From: Chitinophagales bacterium
GTDB taxonomy: Bacteria > Bacteroidota > Bacteroidia > Chitinophagales > Chitinophagaceae
Assembly (NCBI GenBank): GCA_030832085.1
Contig: JAURJU010000077.1
Coordinates: 1-64,000 of the forward strand
Reading direction: 5' to 3'
DNA: 64,000 nucleotides
The notes under the pieces were generated by a model. The model did not search any database. It saw nothing but the letters and a program-made list of their open reading frames with translations, and was not told where the DNA came from. The position numbers and the translations under genes are program-made. Shown piece by piece: positions 54,654 through 63,182 of the stretch. Each line of letters opens with the position of its first letter. Position 1 is the stretch's first letter.

Positions 54654-55748
54654 ATGTTTCAATACCTGCACTGGCCTAAAGACTGGGGAACAGAAATTGC
54701 ATTGCAATTGTCGAGGGCTCAATATCAGGTATTGTTTGTAGTTGATGGAAACAATTTTGACAAGATTGAAGCTGAACTTTTTCGCTTTCAAAACAGGGGT
54801 GGGCACATAGAGCTCATTGCGTGTTTATATGCTTGGGAAAAAAACATCAGAAGTGTAAATGCACTGAAAAGATTGGCCAATGGGGGTGCAACTATCGGCT
54901 TGATCTCACTATCGGAAATGACTACCCCACCTGCCAATTCTGTAGTAATTGATAAAAGTAGATTAATAAGTGAAGTGGCTCTTGCAGAGGCTGAAAATCC
55001 TGGTGAAATTATTTTTTCTCAGGAAAGAATTTGGAAACAGTTGTTCGACAGGGCAGAACATTTTCAACCCTCGGAAACAGAGGTACAATTGCATTTCCAG
55101 GTTCAACCAAGTCATGTTGAACCTGGAGGCTTGGTAAAATTATATTGGGAAGTTCGTGATGCTGATTTTGCTGAGATTGAACCCGGTATAGGTGCAGTAC
55201 CAATGGTTGGACAATTGGAAGTTCCTGTTTTTGAAGACACACTATTTAGATTAAAGGGCAGCAACAAGTCATTGCTGCGGACAAAATCAGTATTCATAAA
55301 GACAGCACAACAAAATAACATTGTTCTATCCGTATTTGTTTTTGATGTGGTATCTAAAGCGTATATACCATTGGAATCAACAAAAGAACAGGGACATGTG
55401 TATGCTATTTTTGTTGGTGATAGAATAAGGATTGATTGGAATTCCTTGCCCATCGGAGTTTTATCTGAAGCAAAATTGGGTGATATACCCAATGAAAGTT
55501 CAATAAATCTTGAAGTCTTTTCGGATGAATCATTCAAATTTAAGCTTCGAACCATACAAGAGGATTTCATAGAGACGCTGCAAATTCTTGCCATTTCTGA
55601 TGAAAAAATAGATAGACCACTTAAAACAGTGAACCATGACCAATCAATTGAAACAACCGTGTTGAACAAAAAGAATCAAGAGCACAAACATGATGCTTCA
55701 ACAAGCTTTTTCCAAAAAATAGTTAATCTGTTAAGGATATGGAAATAA
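54654..55748 (+). CDS. Unknown eCIS-linked protein with Ig-like region
   Basis: A 364-residue protein 1 bp after the AAA+ gene. The first 150 residues look alpha/beta (QYQVLFVVDGNNFDKIEAELFRFQNRGGHIELIACLYAWEKN, then GGATIGLISLSEM), and could be a nucleotide-binding or PLD-like fold without a visible HKD motif. Residues about 165-225 form an Ig-like strand domain: VEPGGLVKLYWEVRDADFAEIEPGIG. The C-terminus is Lys-rich and may contact a partner. No signal peptide. Ten bases overlap the DUF4407 gene, so the two are co-translated. Confidence 0.82.
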   Translation: MFQYLHWPKDWGTEIALQLSRAQYQVLFVVDGNNFDKIEAELFRFQNRGGHIELIACLYAWEKNIRSVNALKRLANGGATIGLISLSEMTTPPANSVVIDKSRLISEVALAEAENPGEIIFSQERIWKQLFDRAEHFQPSETEVQLHFQVQPSHVEPGGLVKLYWEVRDADFAEIEPGIGAVPMVGQLEVPVFEDTLFRLKGSNKSLLRTKSVFIKTAQQNNIVLSVFVFDVVSKAYIPLESTKEQGHVYAIFVGDRIRIDWNSLPIGVLSEAKLGDIPNESSINLEVFSDESFKFKLRTIQEDFIETLQILAISDEKIDRPLKTVNHDQSIETTVLNKKNQEHKHDASTSFFQKIVNLLRIWK

Positions 55749-56839
55749 GACCGGTAAAGCCCTTAACACGTTTATTCATATTCTGCGCAGGAAGCAGCAT
55801 TGATGTGTTGATGCAATGCCCGCGTTCAGAATGGATTAAGCACAGTGGTATTGGAGTTACGGTTTTCTTTACTGGGTTGTTGGCAACACTTTCATCATTT
55901 TATGCCTTCCAGCTCATCTTCCCCAATATTGTAGTAAGTTTTTTACTGGCATTGTTATGGGGTGCTATTATTTTCAACCTGGATCGTTATATCGTGTCTA
56001 GCTTTAGAATGAACCAAACCACAAAGGAGGAAATTTTTCAGTTGATTCCACGCATGATAATGGCAATTGCTATTTCAATCGTAATTTCAAAACCCCTGGA
56101 AATTGAGGTTTTTAAATTTGAAATCAATCAGGTTTTGGAGGGGGATAAAATTGTTCTGTTGGATTCATTTTCGCAACAGCATCAAAGAGAAATGGAAAAA
56201 TGGGATACGAAGACTGGTTCACTCAAAAATGAATTGAGGGGATATTTTGACCTAAAAGAAACCTATTACCGGGAATATTCATGTGAATGTGATGGCACCT
56301 GTGGAACCGGAAAAAAAGGCAGGGGAATAGAATGCTTCAATAAAAAAGAAAAATACGAATCCTACACCATAGAATATGAACAACATAAGCTGCGCATTGA
56401 AAAATTGATAAGAGAAATTGAGAAAGAAAAACAAAAAGCAACAGCAACTTTTGAAAAAAACAAAAAGACAATGGAAGATAGTTTTTCTTATGGCTTTTTG
56501 GCAAGGTTGAATGCATTGGGCAAATTAGACAGCATGGCAGCTTGGGCGATTACCATATTGTTGGCTTTGGTAGAAATTACACCGGTATTGACAAAAGTTT
56601 TTGCACCCAAAGGGCCTTATGATCATTTGCTGCAAATGGGGGAATATGATTATAAGGTAAAATATGTGCAAACTGTTTACAGAAAAAACCAGGAGTTTTA
56701 CCAAATGTCACCAGTAAATGCATCGCTTGAAAACAAGACCGAAAAAATTGAAAAAGAAGCAAGTCGCTCAGGTGAAAAAACAGAAGGAATAGAGCGATAC
56801 CGTAGATTAAAGGAACAAATTCAAAAATTAAACCCTTAA
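55739..56839 (+). CDS. DUF4407 membrane protein with Cys-rich coiled-coil loop
   Basis: A 366-residue membrane protein of the DUF4407 family. Three helices lie in the first 120 residues (GIGVTVFFTGLLATLSSFYAF; IVVSFLLALLWGAIIFNLDRY; LIPRMIMAIAISIVISKPLEIEVF). A long loop of about 140 residues has coiled-coil character and a Cys cluster (YREYSCECDGTCGTGKKGRG). A fourth helix is WAITILLALVEITPVLTKVF. A Lys/Glu-rich cytoplasmic tail follows. Its topology suggests a sensor or anchor; its position in the operon suggests that the particle interacts with the inner membrane. Confidence 0.9.
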   Translation: MEIRPVKPLTRLFIFCAGSSIDVLMQCPRSEWIKHSGIGVTVFFTGLLATLSSFYAFQLIFPNIVVSFLLALLWGAIIFNLDRYIVSSFRMNQTTKEEIFQLIPRMIMAIAISIVISKPLEIEVFKFEINQVLEGDKIVLLDSFSQQHQREMEKWDTKTGSLKNELRGYFDLKETYYREYSCECDGTCGTGKKGRGIECFNKKEKYESYTIEYEQHKLRIEKLIREIEKEKQKATATFEKNKKTMEDSFSYGFLARLNALGKLDSMAAWAITILLALVEITPVLTKVFAPKGPYDHLLQMGEYDYKVKYVQTVYRKNQEFYQMSPVNASLENKTEKIEKEASRSGEKTEGIERYRRLKEQIQKLNP

Positions 56840-56840
56840 A

Positions 56841-58115
56841 GTGAAATTGTTGTTTATTGACAAGTTAAGCTTGCTGATGATTTTATTTGTCCAACCATTT
56901 TTTTCTGATGGACAAGAATTGTCGTTGAAAAAAGAAAAGCAGTTTGCATTGCCAGCAAGCAATAAAGAAATTATTGTTGAAAACTTTAATGTAAACAAAG
57001 AGGATTTTCTTAAGAAACTCATTCCTCAAAATACTGCCACAGCCTCCGATTTTGTTCCAGATGTTTCACTTGGTGATAGTTTAAAAGTATTGCTAAGAGA
57101 CAGTGGAAAACTGAAAATCGGTTTGGATAGCATATACTTATTAAACCATCTCGTTCTTGAGGAAAATAAAATTCAATACCTGGCAAATATTGTCTTTTCC
57201 GTTAAGAGGTTAGGTGCTACGAAAAGTTTAAATTATGCGGTCAAGAAAGGCGATACCATCAGATTTAGTTATACCATTTTGAAAGGGGCTGGCTTGGATG
57301 AACTTGAGGTACTGGAAGGAAAAGAATTGAGATATGGTTTCTCAAAATCAAAAAAAAACGTAGAACAAAATGGTGAGTTTGTGGCCTCAGCCGATGAAAT
57401 AGTTGTTTTTAATCTTACCAACAAGGGAATCAACAGTTCTAAAGGGAAACTGCTGATTACCAGAAAGGAAATGCAACAAAAACTAAGTTTTGTTTTCAGC
57501 TGCGATACCCTTGACCACATTGTAAAGGAAATCAAGCAATTGCAAGATACGGTTACTGAAATATTGGTTAAAAAAACATTCAGCACTCCATCGAAAACGG
57601 ATATCACCCAATCAAATCGCGTTCAATTGAACATTCCTGTGCCTCCCAATAAAACACCCATTGCCATTGCATATTGGTTTGGAACCAAAGAACAAAACAG
57701 ATTGCAATGGAATGTGCTATCAGAAGCCGATAAGGAACACTCACCTTTAGAGGCTTATGTAACAAGAGAAATTTCTCGAGATGGAACATTAAACTTGCCT
57801 GAAGAACAAGGTTCTGAGATTGATATTTCCCTAAAAGACAAGGAGGGCTTGAGCCTAAGGCTATCAAACGGTGCAGTAAAAAAAACAAATTATGCTACGC
57901 CTACCTTAAATAAAAAATGGAACTACGCATGCTTCTCTATTCAAAAAAATATTTTTTTCCCAGAAACTTTCATCCTGGAGGTACAAAACAATTCAACTTT
58001 GTACAATACCATCACTGAGTTTGAAATGATAGGATTGTTTTTAAACGAATATCAAGCAGAAATAGAAACCAAAATAACCACTTGTAAAGAGTACGTAACA
58101 ATAAAGACATTATGA
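56841..58115 (+). CDS. Exported unknown protein in eCIS operon
   Basis: A 424-residue protein with a GTG start just after the DUF4407 stop. A signal peptide (MKLLFIDKLSLLMILFVQPFFSDG, cleavage near QEL) is followed by a strand-rich body of about 400 residues without a named family, e.g. VKKGDTIRFSYTILKGAGLDELEVLEGKELRYGFS. It resembles periplasmic or surface proteins with Ig-like folds. It overlaps the GH18-like gene by 4 bp. Exported proteins are not part of particles made in the cytoplasm, so this points to an envelope module. Confidence 0.82.
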   Translation: MKLLFIDKLSLLMILFVQPFFSDGQELSLKKEKQFALPASNKEIIVENFNVNKEDFLKKLIPQNTATASDFVPDVSLGDSLKVLLRDSGKLKIGLDSIYLLNHLVLEENKIQYLANIVFSVKRLGATKSLNYAVKKGDTIRFSYTILKGAGLDELEVLEGKELRYGFSKSKKNVEQNGEFVASADEIVVFNLTNKGINSSKGKLLITRKEMQQKLSFVFSCDTLDHIVKEIKQLQDTVTEILVKKTFSTPSKTDITQSNRVQLNIPVPPNKTPIAIAYWFGTKEQNRLQWNVLSEADKEHSPLEAYVTREISRDGTLNLPEEQGSEIDISLKDKEGLSLRLSNGAVKKTNYATPTLNKKWNYACFSIQKNIFFPETFILEVQNNSTLYNTITEFEMIGLFLNEYQAEIETKITTCKEYVTIKTL

Positions 58116-59830
58116 TTCATTATTTAAAAATATTTTTGCTCCTCCTGTTTTTGAATATTTTTTCAGGTTGCAAGGAATATTCAAAATTGAAAAGCGGCAC
58201 ACGCAGGGTTTCTTCAGAACTTTCCCTCCTTAAAAAATCAGGTAACTTTATAAAGGGGCTTGGAGCTGATCGCAATGCGCCTGACTCTGCAGATTTGGTG
58301 ATGACACCAATCAAGCAAAAAAACCTTTTAAACAGTTATGATTATTTGTACGATTGGTTAAATGGAAAAAATTCAACTTTACGGGCAGATAATTTTCAAT
58401 GGGATTCAAGCCGTAACACATATACAATATTTGATTCATCATCCAGAAGACTTCATCCCGATATTGAAGTATATGGATGGCATCCATATTTTATGGGTGA
58501 ACTGTGGAAAACATACCCATATGCGTTGCTTTCTACGATTTCATTTTTTTCATATGCTGTAGATGAAGAAACAGGATCATATAGCAATCCGGATCACATC
58601 AACCAATGGAGAAATATAGGCATGGTCGACTCTGCGCATGCCCACAACAAAAGAGCCCTGCTCACCGTCTCTTGTCATGGTGACAAACAGGCAAACCGCT
58701 TTTTAGAAAATAATTTGGCCTGGACAACCTTGGCTGATTCTGTTAGTAGCTTATTGCAGGAAAAAAATGCAGATGGCGTTGAACTTGATTTCAGAAATTT
58801 TTCTGAAGACAAGCGTGTTGCATTTGTGAATTTTGTAAAGTACTTCAGGGAGCGGATGGAAAAGAAAATAACAAACAAAATATTTTATCTGGCAGTCAGC
58901 TTGCCGCCTGGCAATGTCAACCAATTGTTTGATGTAAAAGAGATTCAGGTTTATGCTGAGGCCATGGTCATCAGAGGGTATGATCTTCATGAATTAAATC
59001 AAGAAAAAGGATATGCTGCTGTTGCTCCTCTGCGTGTAGATGATGCTGAGGGCTTTAGCCTTGAGTCTGTTGTGAACGAATATTTGAATGCTGGAATTGA
59101 TGCGTCAAAAACCATTTTAGCTTTACCGCTTTATGGTACACAATGGAAAGGATCAAATAATGGGGATGATTTCTATGCATCTGATTTTGATAAAAAAATC
59201 ACATATAAAGAGATCAAGGACCTGTACAACTCTTTGGATACCACGTTAGAATTAGTAGCGAATTTAGATCCAGTGATGATGACCAACTATTACATGTTGG
59301 AATTCCCTGACAGTACCAATGTTGAATGCTGGTTTGACGATGATTACACATTAGGAAAAAAAATGAACTTCGCATTCGCCAGAAAGTTGAAAGGAGTTGG
59401 ACTTTGGGCATTGGGCTATGACAATGGACGGTCGGAAATTTGGAATCTCATCGACAAAAAATTGACAACAGATACTTTGGAAGTAACCGATCCAATTATG
59501 GAAATCGAAGGATATCCCATTAAAGTGGCTTCTTATATTGACAAGCACTCCAATCTGTTCCTGACAACGTCTATCATTATGGCTTTGGCATTTTTAATCG
59601 CATTGCTTATTGCTTTTTCAGATTGGCGTGTACGTGATGCCATTTTCAACAATCAGTTCAACCATTTTGTATTTATTATTGTAGCGACGTTGACAATCCT
59701 GCCCATATTATCAATGGTTGGTTTTTTGGGAAGGGGCAAATGGCAGATTGTGTTATCCTTTTTAACTGGAATATTGGTCGGTTATGTCTTTTTGCAGTTG
59801 AAAACTTATTTACGCTTCAAACGGCCTTAG
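58112..59830 (+). CDS. GH18-like lipoprotein with membrane helices, altered catalytic motif
   Basis: A 572-residue protein. The N-terminus has a lipobox (NIFSGCKE, Cys near residue 20). The GH18-like barrel spans about 100-460: IEVYGWHPYFMGELWKTYPYALLSTISFFSY, KRALLTVSCHGD, then D221-G-V-E-L-D-F-R-N, and ILALPLYGTQWKG and FARKLKGVGLWALGYDNGR. The family motif DxxDxDxE thus has Glu for the middle Asp and Arg for the catalytic Glu. Three helices near the C-terminus fix it in the membrane. A chitinase-like or peptidoglycan-binding protein without hydrolytic activity is likely. It may help the injector through the wall. Confidence 0.85.
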   Translation: MIHYLKIFLLLLFLNIFSGCKEYSKLKSGTRRVSSELSLLKKSGNFIKGLGADRNAPDSADLVMTPIKQKNLLNSYDYLYDWLNGKNSTLRADNFQWDSSRNTYTIFDSSSRRLHPDIEVYGWHPYFMGELWKTYPYALLSTISFFSYAVDEETGSYSNPDHINQWRNIGMVDSAHAHNKRALLTVSCHGDKQANRFLENNLAWTTLADSVSSLLQEKNADGVELDFRNFSEDKRVAFVNFVKYFRERMEKKITNKIFYLAVSLPPGNVNQLFDVKEIQVYAEAMVIRGYDLHELNQEKGYAAVAPLRVDDAEGFSLESVVNEYLNAGIDASKTILALPLYGTQWKGSNNGDDFYASDFDKKITYKEIKDLYNSLDTTLELVANLDPVMMTNYYMLEFPDSTNVECWFDDDYTLGKKMNFAFARKLKGVGLWALGYDNGRSEIWNLIDKKLTTDTLEVTDPIMEIEGYPIKVASYIDKHSNLFLTTSIIMALAFLIALLIAFSDWRVRDAIFNNQFNHFVFIIVATLTILPILSMVGFLGRGKWQIVLSFLTGILVGYVFLQLKTYLRFKRP

Positions 59831-59831
59831 C

Positions 59832-60092
59832 ATGTTGAAAAAAATAGCAGATGAACTGGGATTCTTTATCATAAAACTGGTGATTGCCTTAGCCATTCTT
59901 CCCGTTTTACTGTATTGGTTTGATTTTAGATCTTCCAACGAGGCAATGAACAAGGTTGAACAACTTTTTTTAATCGAAATATGCGTACTGGTTTTATTCT
60001 GTTCACTATTTGTTCTATACATCCTTCGATTTCTGCTCTCCCTCTTGTTTAAACAAAATAAAGAAAAAACGGAGGGTAAAAAACAACCATAG
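59832..60092 (+). CDS. Small two-helix membrane protein ending the eCIS operon
   Basis: An 86-residue protein 1 bp after the GH18-like gene. Two helices are predicted (about residues 10-28 and 47-71), followed by a Lys/Glu-rich tail (NKEKTEGKKQP). It has no named domain. Its size and topology resemble those of the first gene of the operon, but there is no clear sequence likeness. Small membrane proteins at both ends of the operon could be release or anchoring factors. Confidence 0.75.
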   Translation: MLKKIADELGFFIIKLVIALAILPVLLYWFDFRSSNEAMNKVEQLFLIEICVLVLFCSLFVLYILRFLLSLLFKQNKEKTEGKKQP

Positions 60093-60113
60093 AAACTGGG
60101 TTGGAACTTCAAG

Positions 60114-60135
60114 GAAAAACTGAATCAAGTTTTTC
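60114..60135. terminator. Weak convergent terminator
   Basis: An 8-bp A/T stem, GAAAAACT with AGTTTTTC, around a 6-nt loop, between the last eCIS gene (plus) and the TonB receptor gene (minus). The stem is poor in GC, so strength is doubtful. Confidence 0.4.
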
Positions 60136-60150
60136 TACCCATTGGGAAGT

Positions 60151-63078
60151 CTAATGAATGTTGTATGTGATTTTCAATCTTATAAAACGTCCTCTTTGCG
60201 ACATGAATGGAACGTTTTGATCACTATATGGAGCGTTTTTTTCTCCCCATGGCATATTGAATGAAGCTTCAGCCTGACGAGGTCCTGCCGCATAATACAA
60301 TTTTCCCTTTGGATCAAGCAGGTTCATGTTCAGAATGTTTTCGACACCAAGGTCTAACCGCAAATACGGAAATCCTTTTGCTGCTATTCCCAAGTTTCCA
60401 TTGAAAATGATATAGTCAGGCAATGTTCTGCTGGAGTCAACCCCAAGATTCTTTTTTACTGTTGTGTTTTCCCCCACTCGCCTGCCCGATACATAATTGC
60501 CCCTCAAGTTAAGTGAAGCCCTGAATGGCCCAGCTTTATCCAGATAAGTGGTCAGTCCAACATTCAAATGATGTGAGGCAATATCACCCAATCTGATGTT
60601 CTTCACACTAGAGTCAATTTTGGAAGCTGTTTGATAAGGTATTATGTAGGTGTGATTTGCATTGATCGTCAAGTAAGGTGTGGGCTTTAAACTAATATTG
60701 GTCATCATGCCCTTGATCTCATATTTTCCAGAATGTACATTGATCTTTATGGATGTACCCGGGAGGGTTTTAGATGCCACTGCATTGTTCACCCAATACC
60801 AAAAACCGATAATATTCCAGTTCAATAAAGATTTATTGGGATTGGGATTGATACGGCCGTTGAATTCCAGATTGACATAGTCAATGTTTTCTGTACGAAG
60901 GTCAGGATTGGCCACACGCCCACCTCCTGTTGAATACTTGGTCCATTGTGAAACACTTTGAACACCGTGTGAATAAATCGCCTTTGCATTGAACAAATGA
61001 TGATATTGATAAACCAGCGCCAAGCGAGGAGATATTTTTACTCCAAAGCCCTCAGAATTTCGAATGGTATTACGATCGCGACGCGTACCGGCAAATATGG
61101 AGAATTGCTTATTGAAGGCATAAGAGAACTGACCAAAAACGCCAAAATCAACAATATCGTATAAATTGCTTCCCGCTATATTGCTCTCAGCTATACCTTT
61201 TTCCTTGGCCAAGAAAATATTTTTTTGCTTGTCTTCAAATTCCTTGACAGATGCACTTTTGGTATCAAAATCCTGATAGATCAGATAATCCCCTTGTGTT
61301 TGTGTGTAGCGTAAATCTAACCCACTTATAACATCAAACTTTTTATTTTTACTTGTATAGAAGTAGCGCAATTCGTTTCTGGCTTGTAATGCTTTGTAAT
61401 AATAGTACTTGTTTCTCCATCCATGTTGCACCAGTGATAATCGTTCCAATTGATAACCCTCAGTCCCATACATATCAGTAACTTCGCTGGTAAGACCAGG
61501 CTTTCCAGGAAGCAAAGCATCAGGGTAAAGTAAATTTGCAAAATGAAGTTTCGTTCCCGGATCTCCAAAAGCCATAAAGTTTACACGGTTTGATTCCTTA
61601 TCCAGGCTATGGACCTCGAATGTAGTAAGGTTTGTTATCTCAGAGCGTTCACTTAATTTTTTTTGGACATTAGCATACAGCGTTGTGTTGACAGGTGCCC
61701 ATATAGATCCATTGTTTGATCCAGCTTCGTTTATATCCTGATAAAAGTTAACCCCCTCTTTCAATTTCCAATGTCGGAAACCAAGTGTAAAATCAGATAC
61801 TTTCAATTTTATTCCAAAGTAGTAATCTTCTGTTGCATTGGAATATCCAACTGGCGCGCCATTTACCATGCCATTATAAGATGCCTTGTCCAATTGACGG
61901 GCACGATAGATTCCTTGTTGTGTTAGCGCAATTTTGGAAACATTGCCCTGATTATCCATGGATACGGTATAGTAAGGACTAACCATGGGCAACTTCATGT
62001 CACTCATGTATTTTTTCAATCCACCTGTCCAACTGATATTGGTCATCGTAAAGTTATCGTAGGTCAATGAATCGATATCGCTATCCTCATAATCATAGAA
62101 CTCACCTTTCATTTGATGTTCATCTGACCTGTAATAACGGCCTGTAAGCTGAACACTGAAATTTGATCCTGGCTTACCTTTTAGGTTCATTGTAAGGTCT
62201 GCACTTTTGGTCTTGTATCCGCCTTGCAGCACATTTCCATAAAGGGAAAATTTGGCCGACTTGTTGTTATCGGGTTTGCCTTTGTTTTTTTTCAACAAGG
62301 GATCTGTTGGGTCTTCACTTGGATCCAGGGTGATGATGTTAATGGCTCCCACAAATGATCTTGGACCATACATGGTAGACGATGGGCCATACAGTACTTC
62401 AATTGCTTTGACTGCTGTTAATGGGTATTGACGGGATAAATACGCCCAGTTCAACCAAAGATCATTTTCTTCCACTCCATCCACCATCAAAAGCGTTCTT
62501 TCTGTATTTTCCTGGCGAAACCCAAGCTGAAAAATGTTGGCATAGGTTACAGAATAAATTTTATTCACATCGAATCCCGGAAGGTCTTGGATTGCATCCA
62601 CCAGATCCAAATAACCGCGCTCAATCATTTCATTCCGTGTAACCAACAAAACTGAAGCTGGGGCTTCATTGATATCTTCCACTTTTTTGGATACGGAGCT
62701 CACACGCATTTCGACCCCTTCCTGAGACAACCGATCAAAAATATCGCGAAATACAATATTCTTCAGGTCTGTAGGCTGGGTATAATTCGGTTTTAAAACA
62801 ACAATTGACTTGATGTAGTTTTCTGCCTCTTCAAGGGAATCAATGGCAATATAGGTCAAGGCCAATAATTCATAGGCCTGGGCTTTGGTGTCTGCAGAAC
62901 CCAATCCGTCTTCACGAACACATTTTCCGAGTGAATCAATCACCTTTTGAAAATCACCAATCAGGTAATACGATTTTACCTGATCGAGATTAACTGAACA
63001 ATAAGTCGTTTTTTGTGCAAAAACTGCAACAAAACTGAAGACGGTAAAACAAAGTGTCAAAAAAAATAAGCGACTCAT
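60151..63078 (-). CDS. TonB-dependent receptor with N-terminal helical extension
   Basis: A 975-residue outer-membrane receptor. A signal peptide ends at about residue 21 (VFAQ). Residues about 25-115 form a helical TPR-like or STN-like region (LIGDFQKVIDSLGKCV; AYELLALTYIAIDSLEEAENYIKS). The plug begins at SVSKKVEDINEAPASVLLVTRNEMIERGYLDLVDAIQDLPGFDV and has LLMVDGVEEND and VEVLYGPSSTMYGP-like segments (here IEVLYGPSSTMYGP). A 22-strand barrel follows, ending RGRFIRLKITYNIH. No SusD partner is present, so it may import a metal complex or small ligand. It is 104 bp downstream of the propeller gene. Confidence 0.9.
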   Translation of the reverse strand: MSRLFFLTLCFTVFSFVAVFAQKTTYCSVNLDQVKSYYLIGDFQKVIDSLGKCVREDGLGSADTKAQAYELLALTYIAIDSLEEAENYIKSIVVLKPNYTQPTDLKNIVFRDIFDRLSQEGVEMRVSSVSKKVEDINEAPASVLLVTRNEMIERGYLDLVDAIQDLPGFDVNKIYSVTYANIFQLGFRQENTERTLLMVDGVEENDLWLNWAYLSRQYPLTAVKAIEVLYGPSSTMYGPRSFVGAINIITLDPSEDPTDPLLKKNKGKPDNNKSAKFSLYGNVLQGGYKTKSADLTMNLKGKPGSNFSVQLTGRYYRSDEHQMKGEFYDYEDSDIDSLTYDNFTMTNISWTGGLKKYMSDMKLPMVSPYYTVSMDNQGNVSKIALTQQGIYRARQLDKASYNGMVNGAPVGYSNATEDYYFGIKLKVSDFTLGFRHWKLKEGVNFYQDINEAGSNNGSIWAPVNTTLYANVQKKLSERSEITNLTTFEVHSLDKESNRVNFMAFGDPGTKLHFANLLYPDALLPGKPGLTSEVTDMYGTEGYQLERLSLVQHGWRNKYYYYKALQARNELRYFYTSKNKKFDVISGLDLRYTQTQGDYLIYQDFDTKSASVKEFEDKQKNIFLAKEKGIAESNIAGSNLYDIVDFGVFGQFSYAFNKQFSIFAGTRRDRNTIRNSEGFGVKISPRLALVYQYHHLFNAKAIYSHGVQSVSQWTKYSTGGGRVANPDLRTENIDYVNLEFNGRINPNPNKSLLNWNIIGFWYWVNNAVASKTLPGTSIKINVHSGKYEIKGMMTNISLKPTPYLTINANHTYIIPYQTASKIDSSVKNIRLGDIASHHLNVGLTTYLDKAGPFRASLNLRGNYVSGRRVGENTTVKKNLGVDSSRTLPDYIIFNGNLGIAAKGFPYLRLDLGVENILNMNLLDPKGKLYYAAGPRQAEASFNMPWGEKNAPYSDQNVPFMSQRGRFIRLKITYNIH

Positions 63079-63182
63079 GTATGATTCATTTTTTCAGATG
63101 AATGGGCAGCTTTTCTCTGGCAATTGAAATAATTGCATTGAGAAAAGAATTCAAGGATGGTAACATTTGAGATATTGAAATT

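Noticed and set aside
31960-60092. Prophage
   Set aside because: Sheath, tube, baseplate and tape-measure genes are present but no capsid, portal, terminase, holin/lysin cassette or integrase, and the AAA+ ATPase, DUF4255 and PAAR genes are those of eCIS loci.
31960-60092. Type VI secretion system
   Set aside because: No TssJLM membrane complex, TssBC split sheath or ClpV. The sheath is one full-length protein and the ATPase is of the eCIS type.
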